Below, one piece after another: positions 52,383 to 61,960 of a stretch of 64,000 nucleotides of DNA. Origin of the DNA: Shouchella miscanthi (GTDB lineage Bacteria > Bacillota > Bacilli > Bacillales > Bacillaceae_D); assembly GCF_007725405.1 (NCBI RefSeq), contig NZ_CP042163.1, forward strand, positions 1,984,001 through 2,048,000. The letters run 5' to 3'. The first letter of the stretch is position 1. Every line of letters begins with the position of its first letter. Both the position numbers and the translations under genes were made by a program. The notes below the pieces were generated by a model, which did not search any database, was not told the DNA's origin, and saw only the letters and a program-made list of their open reading frames with translations.

Positions 52383-54036
52383 AGTGCTTCGTAAATATGC
52401 AAATGGATGGAATCTGATTACGCTTTTTATTCTGTTATTTTTCGCGTTGTTCATCTTATTTCCAGTCGTCCTTGTGTTAAATAAAAGTGTGTACAATGCA
52501 GAAACCGGATTTACGTTGCAACATTTTGCCCATTTCTTTGATCGTAAATTTTATTGGGTTACGTTGTGGAATAGTATTAAAGTGACCATTGTTGCAACAT
52601 TACTTGCTGTTTTAATTGGGCTGCCACTTGCTTATATCCTAAGAAGAGTGAAAATCTTTGGCAGTAAAGCGATCCAAATTTTAATTATTGTTTCGTACAT
52701 CTCTCCGCCATTTATTGGTGCCTATGCATGGATTCAGTTGCTTGGACGTGGTGGGGTTATTACAAAGTTTGTAAACGATACGTTTGGTTTGAATTATGAT
52801 GGCATTTATGGGTTTGCAGGAATTGTCCTTGTGCTAACGTTACAGTCCTTCCCGTTAATTTTTATTTACATTTCAGGTGCGTTGAAAAATGTTGATAATT
52901 CGTTAATTGAAGCCGCGGAAAGCCTTGGATATTCTGGGTTTCAGCGGATGTTAAAAATTGTTGTACCACTCATTACACCAACCCTTTTAGCCAGTGCGCT
53001 TCTTGTTTTTATGCGCGTTATTGCTGACTTTGGTACACCTATGCTGATTGGTGAAGGCTACCGAACCATACCCGTGTTAATTTACACGCAGTTTATGAGT
53101 GAAGTTGGTGGAGATGCTGGCTTCGCAGCAGCCATTGCAACCATTTTTATTATCGTAACAATCGCTTTGTTCCTTGTACAGCGCATTATTTCGAGACAAT
53201 ATTCGTATTCAATGTCGGCACTAAAGCCGATGGAGGTTAAAAAATCATTTGGGATAAAGAACGTGTTAAGCCATAGCGTTGTGTATGTGATTGCACTTTT
53301 ATCGATCTTGCCACAGCTTGTTGTTATCTATACGTCCTTTTTAGAAACAACTGGTGGTCAAGTCTACACAGGGCGTTTTTCACTTCAAAATTACGAAACC
53401 ATTTTGTTTAATCGTGATTTATCAATGATTTTAAATACGTATAAGCTAGGGTTTTTTGCGATAATTATAATCGTCATTATCGGGATCTTTATTTCTTACC
53501 TAACGGTCCGGAAGCGTAACCGCATTACGTCTACACTTGATACCATTTCGATGCTTCCATTTGTTATTCCAGGTTCGGTGCTTGGTATTGCGCTCGTTTT
53601 TGCTTTTAATGATGCACCCTTTTTCTGGACTGGAACAGCATTTATCATGGTGTTGGCCTTTGTTATTCGTCGAATGCCGTATACGATTCGCTCAAGTACC
53701 GCCATTATTAGTCAAATTAGTCCGAGTATGGAAGAAGCTGCGATTAGCCTCGGCGCATCAGAGAAGCGTACATTCTTTAAAGTGGTCGTTCCAATGATGA
53801 TGCCTGGCGTATTAGCGGGGGCAATTATGAGTTGGATTACAATATTAGGCGAATTAAGTGCATCCATCATTCTATACTCTAGTAATACCCAAACCCTCGC
53901 CGTGTCCATTTATTCTGAAGTGATCAGAGGGAACTTTGGAAATGCGTCTGCTTACTCAGCGATATTAACGATCACATCCATTCTATCTCTATTACTATTT
54001 TTTAAATTAACAGGAAAGAAAGAGATGAATTTATGA
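52375..54036 (+). CDS. Fused double permease of the ABC importer (FbpB type)
   Basis: The 553-aa protein contains two copies of the binding-protein-dependent permease domain, each with about six helices. Both EAA loops are visible: EAAESLGYSGFQRMLKIVVPLITPTL (about 180) and EEAAISLGASEKRTFFKVVVPMMMPGVL (about 455). Such fusion is normal for FbpB/AfuB-type importers. The GTG start at 52375 overlaps the ATPase end; GTG 52384 is also possible. The end is closed by a terminator. Confidence 0.94.
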   Translation: MAEVLRKYANGWNLITLFILLFFALFILFPVVLVLNKSVYNAETGFTLQHFAHFFDRKFYWVTLWNSIKVTIVATLLAVLIGLPLAYILRRVKIFGSKAIQILIIVSYISPPFIGAYAWIQLLGRGGVITKFVNDTFGLNYDGIYGFAGIVLVLTLQSFPLIFIYISGALKNVDNSLIEAAESLGYSGFQRMLKIVVPLITPTLLASALLVFMRVIADFGTPMLIGEGYRTIPVLIYTQFMSEVGGDAGFAAAIATIFIIVTIALFLVQRIISRQYSYSMSALKPMEVKKSFGIKNVLSHSVVYVIALLSILPQLVVIYTSFLETTGGQVYTGRFSLQNYETILFNRDLSMILNTYKLGFFAIIIIVIIGIFISYLTVRKRNRITSTLDTISMLPFVIPGSVLGIALVFAFNDAPFFWTGTAFIMVLAFVIRRMPYTIRSSTAIISQISPSMEEAAISLGASEKRTFFKVVVPMMMPGVLAGAIMSWITILGELSASIILYSSNTQTLAVSIYSEVIRGNFGNASAYSAILTITSILSLLLFFKLTGKKEMNL

Positions 54037-54039
54037 TAG

Positions 54040-54077
54040 AAGCCCAACCGGTTTATCCGGCTGGGCTTTTGTTTTTT
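54040..54077 (+). terminator. Terminator of the ABC operon
   Basis: AGCCCAACCGG pairs with CCGGCTGGGCT (one mismatch), with loop TTTAT and TTTTGTTTTTT after it. It only works in the plus direction, convergent to the LacI gene. Confidence 0.88.
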
Positions 54078-55047
54078 ATTGCTTGGATATATGCGATGAT
54101 GCGCGCACAACAAGCTCCGGAACAAGCTCTCGAACAAGTCCTTCTTCTCCTGCGATTAACCGCAATAGTTCTTGAACAAGGGATTTTGCAAGTTTTTCAA
54201 CCGGTACACCGACTGCTGTAAGAGGGACGTCTGCTTCAGCTTGTTGAGGAATATTGTCATAAGAGACTAGGGCAACATCCTCTGGAATAGTTAAACCGGC
54301 CTGACGAATTGCTCGAACCGTACCGACTGCAATGTCGTAGCTTGAACAAATAAGTGATTCGGGTAACGGACTTTTAGCAAGGAGAGCAGATAGAGCGGTA
54401 AAGCCATCTATACTGTTAAGTCCTTTTGTATCAATTAAAATAGGCTTCAGACCGCGTTTTTTTAGTGCGTCTAGATAGCCAGTTTGTTTAGCTAGCTGGC
54501 GTCGACCAATACCGTCAACCATCCCAACATAACCGATTGAAGAGTAGCCGGATTCAACAAGTGTTGAAACAGCTAATTCCATCGCATATTCGTGCTGTAC
54601 ACCTACGGTTGGAAACTGGTTAATACCTGGCACACCATAAGACAGAAGGGGCATATCAAGCTGAGCAGGTAATTGATTTTGAGGGATATCTTCTTCAAAT
54701 AGAAGAATGGCATCACTACGCATTCGCGAAAAAAGAGCGATCGCTTCGGTTGGATCACTAATGGATAATAAAATATTCTTTCCTTCATCAGCCATCATTT
54801 TGTTAACGTGTCGAGCAAGCTCTGTTAAAGCAACACGGTTTATTTCTGGCCAAACGAGCCCAACTGTATTCGTTCGCTTCGTAACGAGATGTTTAGCAGC
54901 AAAATTTGGTGTGTAGCCAAGCTGCTTTGCCTTGTTTAAAATCGTTGTTTTCGTCTCGGGTTTAACGAGCGGGCTATCGTTTAGCGCTTTGGACACCGTA
55001 GAATAGCTAACATTGGCTGCTCGAGCGATGTCTTTTATCGTAACCAT
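54076..55047 (-). CDS. LacI-family transcriptional regulator
   Basis: The 323-aa regulator has the LacI HTH at its N-terminus (MVTIKDIARAANVSYSTVSKALNDSPLVKPETKTTILNKAKQLGYTPNF) and a periplasmic-binding-protein-like ligand domain (GVPGINQFPTVGVQ, SLICSSYDIAVGTVRAIRQAGLTIPEDVALVSYDNIP). ATG 55047 with AAAGGAG 11 bp upstream is chosen; the longer frame is rejected. It faces the TRAP-GH31-uxaC operon across an intergenic region holding two matching operators, so it controls that operon and itself. Confidence 0.95.
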   Translation of the reverse strand: MVTIKDIARAANVSYSTVSKALNDSPLVKPETKTTILNKAKQLGYTPNFAAKHLVTKRTNTVGLVWPEINRVALTELARHVNKMMADEGKNILLSISDPTEAIALFSRMRSDAILLFEEDIPQNQLPAQLDMPLLSYGVPGINQFPTVGVQHEYAMELAVSTLVESGYSSIGYVGMVDGIGRRQLAKQTGYLDALKKRGLKPILIDTKGLNSIDGFTALSALLAKSPLPESLICSSYDIAVGTVRAIRQAGLTIPEDVALVSYDNIPQQAEADVPLTAVGVPVEKLAKSLVQELLRLIAGEEGLVRELVPELVVRASSHISKQ

Positions 55048-55106
55048 GGTCCATTTAACTCCTTTATGTAACCTCATTTCTTATTATTTTACGTAGTTTT
55101 TACGAA

Positions 55107-55172
55107 AATAACAACGTTTTCATTGATTTTGGACACGCTTTCATTTATATTAAAAATAACAACGTTGTTATT
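55107..55172. promoter_or_regulatory. Paired LacI operators with promoter in the divergent region
   Basis: AATAACAACGTTTTCATT (55107-55124) and the perfect palindrome AATAACAACGTTGTTATT (55155-55172) have their centres 48 bp apart. Between them TTGGAC (55129-55134), 16 bp, TAAAAA (55151-55156) looks like the operon promoter, with its -10 touching the second operator. The first site also fits a CcpA cre (one mismatch). Confidence 0.75.
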
Positions 55173-55191
55173 ATCGGAGGAGGAACGAATT

Positions 55192-56193
55192 ATGCGTCGT
55201 TTATCGATTGGATTTGTAAGCGCATTAACATGCTTTTTGGCTGCCTGTTCAACACCGACAGCATTATCAAGTGATGTTACCGTTATGCGCTTACCTCACA
55301 ATATGAATGAAAGTCATCCAATCCATCAATCTTTGGTCCATTTCGCTGAACTAGCAGAAGAAAAGAGTAACGGGACGCTACGGTTTGATATTTTTCCAAA
55401 TGGCCAATTAGGCTCTGAAAGAGAAGCAATTGAGTTAACTCAAACTGGTGCCGTAGATGCAACGAAGGTGAGTGCAACGGCGCTAGAAAGCTTTTCGCCA
55501 TTCTATGCATTATTTAGTATTCCTTACTTATTTGTGGATCAAGATCATTATTATGAGGTGATGGAAAGCTCTATTGCTACTGATATCTATGATTCCACTT
55601 CTGACAGCGGTTTTTTTGGACTGACCTATTATGACGCAGGAACACGCAATATGTACACTATTAATCAACCGGTACGAGAACCAGAAGACTTAGCAGGTTT
55701 GAAAATTCGGGTACAGCCAAGCGAAACCGCCATACAAATGACACGTCTTATGGGTGGGGCTCCTACGCCAATGGCTTTCGGTGAAGTATATACTGCCTTA
55801 CAACAAGGTGTAATTGATGGAACTGAAAACAATGAAACCGCTTTAATATCAAATAATCACGGTGAAGTTGCAAAGGATTATTCGTATACAGAGCATGCGA
55901 TTGTGCCTGATTTACTCATTTTTAGCAAATTACGTTGGGACAGCTTCTCCGAAGAAGAACGTGCCATTATTAAAGAAGCTGCCGATGAGTCCAGCCAGTT
56001 TCATAAAGAGCTATGGGCAGAAGAAATTGAGTGCTCTGTTGAAGCTGCAAAAGAATTGGGCGTAACGTTCCATGAAGACGTGAATAAAGAAGCCTTTCGG
56101 GACCTTGTAGAACCGATGCATGAAGCCGTTCGCTCAAACGAAGAAATGGCAGAGTACTACGAACGTATCCGAGCTATGGAGAGGGGGGAGTGA
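55192..56193 (+). CDS. TRAP transporter substrate-binding lipoprotein (DctP family)
   Basis: The 333-aa precursor has a lipobox L-A-A-C near residue 18 and the DctP fold: SDVTVMRLPHNMNESHPIHQSLVHFAELAEEKSNGTLRFDIFPNGQLGSEREAIELTQTGAVD, then the binding arginine region GLKIRVQPSETAIQMTRLMGGAPTPMAFGEVYTALQQGVIDGTENN. DctP proteins of this branch often bind uronic acids or related carboxylates via that arginine. Lipid-anchored form is usual for Gram-positives. ATG 55192 has GGAGGAGG upstream. First gene of the operon. Confidence 0.93.
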   Translation: MRRLSIGFVSALTCFLAACSTPTALSSDVTVMRLPHNMNESHPIHQSLVHFAELAEEKSNGTLRFDIFPNGQLGSEREAIELTQTGAVDATKVSATALESFSPFYALFSIPYLFVDQDHYYEVMESSIATDIYDSTSDSGFFGLTYYDAGTRNMYTINQPVREPEDLAGLKIRVQPSETAIQMTRLMGGAPTPMAFGEVYTALQQGVIDGTENNETALISNNHGEVAKDYSYTEHAIVPDLLIFSKLRWDSFSEEERAIIKEAADESSQFHKELWAEEIECSVEAAKELGVTFHEDVNKEAFRDLVEPMHEAVRSNEEMAEYYERIRAMERGE

Positions 56194-56198
56194 TTGTA

Positions 56199-56708
56199 GT
56201 GATTGAAAGGATAAACAAAACGATCGGGAAAATTATCATGTTTGTTTCAACAAGTATGTTCGGTGTAATGGTTTTAGTTGCCGTATGGCAAGTGGTAAGC
56301 CGTTACGTTCTAAATGCGCCAAGCACGTTTTCTGAAGAGTTTCTGCGCTACTCCTTAATCTGGGTGACAATGATCGGTGGTGCATATGCTTTTCACCTAA
56401 AAAAACATATTGCCATTGAAATGGTCGTCAACCGTCTAAATACTCGATTGCAAAAAGCCGTTCGCTTCTTAGCGCAACTATTTTTGCTAGCGTTTGCCTT
56501 AGTCGTCATGGTGTATGGAGGCATCCAACTCGTGTCTTTAACGATGACACAGCAAACCGTTTCCTTAGGTATTCCAATGGGGTACATTTATTTATCGCTG
56601 CCCATTTCAGGTGTGCTCATTACATGGTTTTGTTTAACGGAACTGTTTACTAGAAAGAACGGAGCGCCGCACGAACAAACCGAAACCATTCAGTTGAAAA
56701 ACGATTAA
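56199..56708 (+). CDS. TRAP transporter small permease (DctQ family)
   Basis: The 169-aa protein has four membrane helices, with the DctQ signature RYVLNAPSTFSEEFLRYSLIWVTMIGGAYAFHLKKHIAIEMV in the middle. GTG 56199 (8 bp after GGGGGGAG) is more likely than GTG 56190, which overlaps the DctP stop. It forms the membrane complex with DctM. Confidence 0.92.
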   Translation: MIERINKTIGKIIMFVSTSMFGVMVLVAVWQVVSRYVLNAPSTFSEEFLRYSLIWVTMIGGAYAFHLKKHIAIEMVVNRLNTRLQKAVRFLAQLFLLAFALVVMVYGGIQLVSLTMTQQTVSLGIPMGYIYLSLPISGVLITWFCLTELFTRKNGAPHEQTETIQLKND

Positions 56709-56726
56709 CTAGAGAAGGAGATTCAA

Positions 56727-58025
56727 ATGGCCTTACTTGCAGGAATTAGCCTCGTTGTTGTGTTTTTACTATTGCTTGTAATCGGTGTTCCTATTGCGAT
56801 AAGTGTTGCAGGGGCATCGATTGTGACAATGCTCCTTATTGCCCCTTTTGATGCGGCGGTCTTCACCTCTGCTCAGAAGATGGTAACAGGAATTGATAGC
56901 TTTACATTACTAGCTGTGCCATTTTTCTTATTAACTGGCATTATTATGAACCAAGGAGGCATTGCGCTACGATTGGTTAACGTTGCTCGTCTTCTAACTG
57001 GTAAATTACCAGGGTCCTTAGCTCATACAAATATTGTCGGGAATATGTTATTCGGTTCTATTGCGGGCTCTTCTGTTGCATCCGCAGCCGCTATTGGCAA
57101 AGTGATGCATCCCCTTCAGGAACAAGAGGGCTATGACCGTAAGTTTTCAGCTGCTGTCAACATTGCATCAGCACCAACAGGGTTAATTATTCCGCCCACT
57201 GGACTCTTTATTATTTATTCTCTCGTTAGTGGTGGAACGTCTGTTGCGGCTTTGTTTTTAGCAGGCTACATACCAGGTATTTTATGGGGACTAGCAACAA
57301 TGGTTGTGGCGTATATTCTCGCCAAACGCAAAGGGTATACAGCGAAACGACATCAGGCTGGTAGTAGTCCTTTAAAAGTCATTTGGGAAGCGGTCCCAAG
57401 CTTGTTCCTTGTGATTATCATTATCGGAGGAATTATCGGGGGGTTTTTTACGGCAACAGAAGCGTCGGCTATTGCGATCATTTACGCGTTGCTCTTATCG
57501 TTTGCCTATCGAAGTCTATCAGTTAAACAACTGCCTGGTATTTTCAAGGAAGCTGTTGAGTTAACGGTTGTCATTATGTTCTTAATTGGGACATCTGCCA
57601 TGCTTTCTCTCGTTATGGCGTTTACAGGCATTCCTAGTGCCATCAGTACAGGCATTTTATCATTAACGGATAATCCTATCTTCATTTTGTTACTTATTAA
57701 TCTCATTCTATTGCTTATTGGTATCGTAATGGATGTGACACCTGCCATTTTAATTTTTACGCCTATTTTTCTACCAGTTGTTATGGAGTTTGGTATGGAC
57801 CCTGTTCATTTTGGTGTTATTTTAATTGTAAATCTGTGTATCGGTAATATTACGCCACCTGGGGGAAGTGCTTTATTCGTAGGAAGCACAGTTGGAAAAG
57901 TGAAAATTGAAGAAGTCGTGCGACCGCTTGTCCCGTTTTATATTGGGATTATCATCGTATTAATGATTGTCACAATGATTCCTGCGCTGAGCACATGGTT
58001 ACCAACACTCGCTGGTTTAATGTAA
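56727..58025 (+). CDS. TRAP transporter large permease (DctM family)
   Basis: The 432-aa protein has about twelve membrane helices, with family features PFFLLTGIIMNQGGIALRLVNVARLLTGKLPGSLAHTNIVGNMLFGSIAGSSVASAAAIGKVMHP and ITPPGGSALFVGSTVGKV. It carries sodium-driven transport of the ligand offered by DctP. AAGGAG lies 9 bp before the ATG. It precedes the GH31 gene by 25 bp. Confidence 0.95.
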   Translation: MALLAGISLVVVFLLLLVIGVPIAISVAGASIVTMLLIAPFDAAVFTSAQKMVTGIDSFTLLAVPFFLLTGIIMNQGGIALRLVNVARLLTGKLPGSLAHTNIVGNMLFGSIAGSSVASAAAIGKVMHPLQEQEGYDRKFSAAVNIASAPTGLIIPPTGLFIIYSLVSGGTSVAALFLAGYIPGILWGLATMVVAYILAKRKGYTAKRHQAGSSPLKVIWEAVPSLFLVIIIIGGIIGGFFTATEASAIAIIYALLLSFAYRSLSVKQLPGIFKEAVELTVVIMFLIGTSAMLSLVMAFTGIPSAISTGILSLTDNPIFILLLINLILLLIGIVMDVTPAILIFTPIFLPVVMEFGMDPVHFGVILIVNLCIGNITPPGGSALFVGSTVGKVKIEEVVRPLVPFYIGIIIVLMIVTMIPALSTWLPTLAGLM

Positions 58026-58050
58026 TACGATAGAAAAAGGAGAGAAACCC

Positions 58051-60447
58051 ATGAATATTCAAGCACCCTATCAATTTGAGCTGAAAGAAAAAAAAGGCTC
58101 TTTACTATCTTTTTATAGTTCGGAAGCGCAAATGACAGCATATGTATTTGTACTTGAACAAGGCATATTTCGAGTTCTTTTTGAAAAAGAAGAGGGTTTA
58201 GAAGTACCGCAAACATGGAGCATTGCTCCAGGCTGCGATGATGTACCAGTAGAAGGACGTCCGCGTTTCAGCACTGAAGGGTTTACGTGTCCGACGTTTG
58301 CGACGAAAGAGTACGATCGTCATATAGAAATCGCTACAAATGAACTGAAAGCAGTGATTCAAAAAGAAGGATTTCGCATGGCATGGTTCCAAAAACAGCA
58401 AGGTGAGTGGGTTGAATTTGCCAGTGATCGAATGACTCAAGCATATAATTTTAAAGGCGAGTTAGGGAAATCGCTTAAACATTATTTAAAAAGAGATATT
58501 AGCGAGCACTATTTTGGGCTAGGAGAACGAACAGGGGAGTTAAATCGTCACCATGGTCGTTTCCGTAATCTAACAATTGATGCAATGGGTTACGACGCTC
58601 AATATTCAGACCCGCTATACAAACATATTCCCTTTTATATCACGCGCAATCCGAAAACGAGTTATTCCTACGGCTTGTTTTATGATAATCTTGCACCAGG
58701 CTATATCGATCTTGGAAGAGAATTAGATAATTACCATAGTTTGTATCGTTACTTTGAAGCAGAAGCTGGAGATTTGGATTATTATATGATCGGTGGTCCA
58801 ACAGTAAGAGACGTTGTGCAAACGTATACGTGGCTTACAGGAAACACAATGATGCCACCAAAGTGGAGCATCGGATATTCTGGATCAACCATGAGCTATA
58901 CAGATGCGTCCAATGCGCAAGAACAGCTTTATCAATTTATCGCTGATTGTGAAGAGCACGATATTCTCTGTGACTCTTTTCAACTATCTTCTGGTTACAC
59001 TTCTATCGGAGACAAGCGTTATGTGTTTCATTGGAACAAAGAAAAATTTCCTGACGCCAAAAAACTAGCGGCGGATTTCCGTGAAAAAGGCTTGCGGCTT
59101 GCAGCGAATATTAAGCCAGCTTTTTTAGCAGGTCATCCTGCATATGAAGAACTTGAGGAAAACGATTATTTTATTACTGATGGTCAAGGGAAAACCGAGT
59201 TAGCTCAGTTTTGGGATGGTGGTGGCGCCTATCTTGATTTTACGAACAAGCACGCATTCAACTGGTGGAAGACACAAGTGACAAACCAGTTGCTTGAATA
59301 CGGTATTTCATCCACCTGGAACGATAACAATGAATATGAAATTTGGAATGAACACGCACAAGTGAATGGATTTGATCACGCGCTACCATTTCAGACCATT
59401 CGCGGGCTGTTTCCACTATTAATGATGAAAGCGTCATTTGAGGCACAAGAGGCATTTACAAAAGAAGAGCGGCCGTTTCTTATTTCGCGTTCTGGAGGGC
59501 CAGGAATGCAGCGTTACGTTCAGACTTGGACAGGTGATAATCGCACAGAATGGAAAACGATTCGCTTCAATACGAAAACCGGTCTAGGATTGAGTTTGTC
59601 AGGTATTTACAACTATGGTCATGATGTCGGTGGATTTGCCGGACCAAAGCCAGATCAAGAGTTATTTATCCGTTGGGTACAAAATGGGATCTTTCATCCA
59701 CGCTTTACCATTCATTCTTGGAACGAGGATCAAACCGTAAATGAACCATGGATGTATCCAGAGGCGACATCAGCCATTCGCGCACTCATTCAGCTTCGTT
59801 CCATGTTAACACCCTATTGGTATACGACGTTCTATGAAGCGCGCACGCGCCATGAGCCTATTATGAAACCAACATTCTTTGATTTTGAAGGGGATGCCAA
59901 GACTTGGGAAGAAAATGATGATTTCCTCGCTGGACCAGCATTTTTGGTTGCATCTGTCGTAGAGCCTGGTGTAGATGAGAGGCGTGTGTATGCACCGAAA
60001 TCCAAAGGGGGCTGGTTTGATTTCTATCGGGGAACAGCTGTTACTGGAGGAACTGAAGTGACATTGCCTGCACCGGATCATGAAACGCCTTTACTTGTAA
60101 AAGCAGGCTCCATGATACCAGTGAATGGTGCCGAACGAACGTTTAAAAAGAAAGATGAGGATGTACGGGGCTTCCTTTTGTTTCCGGAAGAGGGTGCGAA
60201 TCACCGCAGCAGCTATACGTTATATGAGGACGATGGGATTTCACGTGATTGGAAAGAAAACCATGCTCTTGTTCATTTAGACATGACTACTACGGCAGAC
60301 ACAATATCTATAACTGTTACGGTAGATCACCATGGGTATGTACTACCTTATAAAGAAGCCATCTTTACTATTGCAACAGGAGATAGACGAACACTCATAG
60401 TTAATGGTAAAACCATTGAATCGGGTCAAAGAGGAGTGATTTGCTAA
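58051..60447 (+). CDS. GH31 family alpha-glycosidase
   Basis: The 798-aa enzyme has a GH31 (beta/alpha)8 domain with the nucleophile D425 in TWNDNNEYEIW and acid/base D496 in TWTGDN. It has an N-terminal beta-sandwich (GERTGELNRHHGRFRNLTIDAMGYD), and C-terminal beta domains. No signal peptide is present, so it acts on imported sugar in the cytosol. GH31 includes alpha-glucosidases, alpha-xylosidases and sulfoquinovosidases; specificity cannot be read, but the neighbours (TRAP transporter and uronate isomerase) point to a uronic acid-containing alpha-glycoside. AAAGGAGAG precedes the ATG. Confidence 0.94.
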   Translation: MNIQAPYQFELKEKKGSLLSFYSSEAQMTAYVFVLEQGIFRVLFEKEEGLEVPQTWSIAPGCDDVPVEGRPRFSTEGFTCPTFATKEYDRHIEIATNELKAVIQKEGFRMAWFQKQQGEWVEFASDRMTQAYNFKGELGKSLKHYLKRDISEHYFGLGERTGELNRHHGRFRNLTIDAMGYDAQYSDPLYKHIPFYITRNPKTSYSYGLFYDNLAPGYIDLGRELDNYHSLYRYFEAEAGDLDYYMIGGPTVRDVVQTYTWLTGNTMMPPKWSIGYSGSTMSYTDASNAQEQLYQFIADCEEHDILCDSFQLSSGYTSIGDKRYVFHWNKEKFPDAKKLAADFREKGLRLAANIKPAFLAGHPAYEELEENDYFITDGQGKTELAQFWDGGGAYLDFTNKHAFNWWKTQVTNQLLEYGISSTWNDNNEYEIWNEHAQVNGFDHALPFQTIRGLFPLLMMKASFEAQEAFTKEERPFLISRSGGPGMQRYVQTWTGDNRTEWKTIRFNTKTGLGLSLSGIYNYGHDVGGFAGPKPDQELFIRWVQNGIFHPRFTIHSWNEDQTVNEPWMYPEATSAIRALIQLRSMLTPYWYTTFYEARTRHEPIMKPTFFDFEGDAKTWEENDDFLAGPAFLVASVVEPGVDERRVYAPKSKGGWFDFYRGTAVTGGTEVTLPAPDHETPLLVKAGSMIPVNGAERTFKKKDEDVRGFLLFPEEGANHRSSYTLYEDDGISRDWKENHALVHLDMTTTADTISITVTVDHHGYVLPYKEAIFTIATGDRRTLIVNGKTIESGQRGVIC

Positions 60448-61841
60448 TGTTTATACACGAAAACTTTATGCTTCAAAACGAGTATGCAAAAACGCTGTAT
60501 CACAATTATGCCAAGACAATGCCTATCTATGATTTTCATAGTCACCTAGATCCAGAGTCGATCGCGAATGACAAATCCTATGAAACCATTACCGAGTTGT
60601 GGTTAGGTGACGATCATTATAAATGGCGCGCGATGAGAGCATGTGGTATTGAAGAAAGGCTCATTACTGGTCCTGCAACGGATAAAGAAAAATTCTTCGC
60701 ATGGGCAAGAACGGTTCCTCAACTTCTCGGCAATCCTCTGTATCATTGGACGCATATGGAGTTAACACATACGTTTGGCATTTCAACGTTATTATCGGAA
60801 GAAACAGCAGAAAGCATTTGGCAAGAGACCAATCGTCAGCTACAAGAAAAAAAAGTCACAGTGCGGTCTTTGCTTCAGCAAGCCAATGTAGACACACTTT
60901 GTACAACCGATCAAATTATCGATTCATTAGAGGAGCATGTTCGAATTGCTCAAGATAAAACAATTGTAACAAAAGTGTTACCAACGTTTCGTGCAGATGC
61001 TGCTTTGCAAGTAGGTGGAAAGAACTTCCGAGATTTTCTTGGTAAATTAGAAAATGTGACTGGAATTGACATAAACAATGTATCGTCGTACCTTCAAGCA
61101 TTAACGAATCGAATTGATTACTTTCATGAACGTGGCTGTCGAGCAAGTGATCACGGTATTGGTCAATTTCGGTTTGAAAAAGCTACTGTTCAACAGGCAG
61201 AAGAGCTATTTACTCAATTGCTGCAACAAAAGCGCTTGAACGAACACGAACGAACACTTATTCAATCTATTGTTCTCGAACATTTAGGGAAAGCTTACGC
61301 TGATAAGGGCTGGGTCATGCAACTCCACATTGGTCCTCTTCGTAACAACAATAGTGCTGCTTTTGATACCATCGGCCCAGATAGTGGATTTGATTCGATC
61401 CAAGATGATTCGTATGCCATTTCATTAAATCGTTTCTTTAATGAGCTTGAACAATTGGACAAGCTACCAAAGACGATTTGCTTTAATCTCGATTGGACGA
61501 AAAACGAAATGATTGCGGGTGCACTTGGCAACTTCCAAAAAGAAGGACTGCCAGGAAAGATGCAGCTCGGATCAGGCTGGTGGTTCAATGATACAAAAGA
61601 CGGTATGCGCCGCCAAATGACAAGTTTGGCATCTGTTGGAGTTTTGTATCATTTTGTTGGAATGTTAACAGATTCGAGAAGCTTTCTGTCTTTTGCTCGC
61701 CACGATTATTTTAGACGTATTCTATGCCAATTTATCAGTGAATGGATGGAAGATGGAGAGATTCCAGCTAATTTGCCACAAGCAGGAAAACTCATACAAG
61801 CTATTTCTTACCAAAATGCAAAACGATATTTTGAATCTTGA
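60447..61841 (+). CDS. uxaC: Glucuronate/galacturonate isomerase UxaC
   Basis: The 464-aa protein has the amidohydrolase-like UxaC start D29-F-H-S-H33 (PIYDFHSHLDPESIAND) and the family segments WLGDDHYKWRAMRACG, TLCTTDQIIDSLEEH, KVLPTFRADAAL and GWWFNDTKDGM. It converts D-glucuronate to D-fructuronate or D-galacturonate to D-tagaturonate. ATG 60447 overlaps the GH31 stop (TAATG), so the two are coupled; TTG 60441 is rejected. It is the last operon gene, closed by a terminator. Later pathway steps (uxuA, kdgK, kdgA) are not in the window. Confidence 0.95.
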   Translation: MFIHENFMLQNEYAKTLYHNYAKTMPIYDFHSHLDPESIANDKSYETITELWLGDDHYKWRAMRACGIEERLITGPATDKEKFFAWARTVPQLLGNPLYHWTHMELTHTFGISTLLSEETAESIWQETNRQLQEKKVTVRSLLQQANVDTLCTTDQIIDSLEEHVRIAQDKTIVTKVLPTFRADAALQVGGKNFRDFLGKLENVTGIDINNVSSYLQALTNRIDYFHERGCRASDHGIGQFRFEKATVQQAEELFTQLLQQKRLNEHERTLIQSIVLEHLGKAYADKGWVMQLHIGPLRNNNSAAFDTIGPDSGFDSIQDDSYAISLNRFFNELEQLDKLPKTICFNLDWTKNEMIAGALGNFQKEGLPGKMQLGSGWWFNDTKDGMRRQMTSLASVGVLYHFVGMLTDSRSFLSFARHDYFRRILCQFISEWMEDGEIPANLPQAGKLIQAISYQNAKRYFES

Positions 61842-61845
61842 TCAG

Positions 61846-61876
61846 AAAGCCTTTCTAAAGAGAGGCTTTTTTTTGT
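61846..61876 (+). terminator. Terminator of the TRAP-GH31-uxaC operon
   Basis: AAAGCCTTTC pairs with GAGAGGCTTT (one G-T pair), loop 4 nt, followed by eight T residues. Confidence 0.88.
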
Positions 61877-61960
61877 CTTATGAAAGAATTATCTGAAAAT
61901 AAATTCGTTTTTCAAAAAAGCAAACTTATTCAAATATGGAGATTGTGCTTTATGATGGAA

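Noticed and set aside
50191-54036. Ferric iron importer as a definite call
   Set aside because: The binding protein lacks the adjacent tyrosines of FbpA-type ferric binders, so only the broader class is given.
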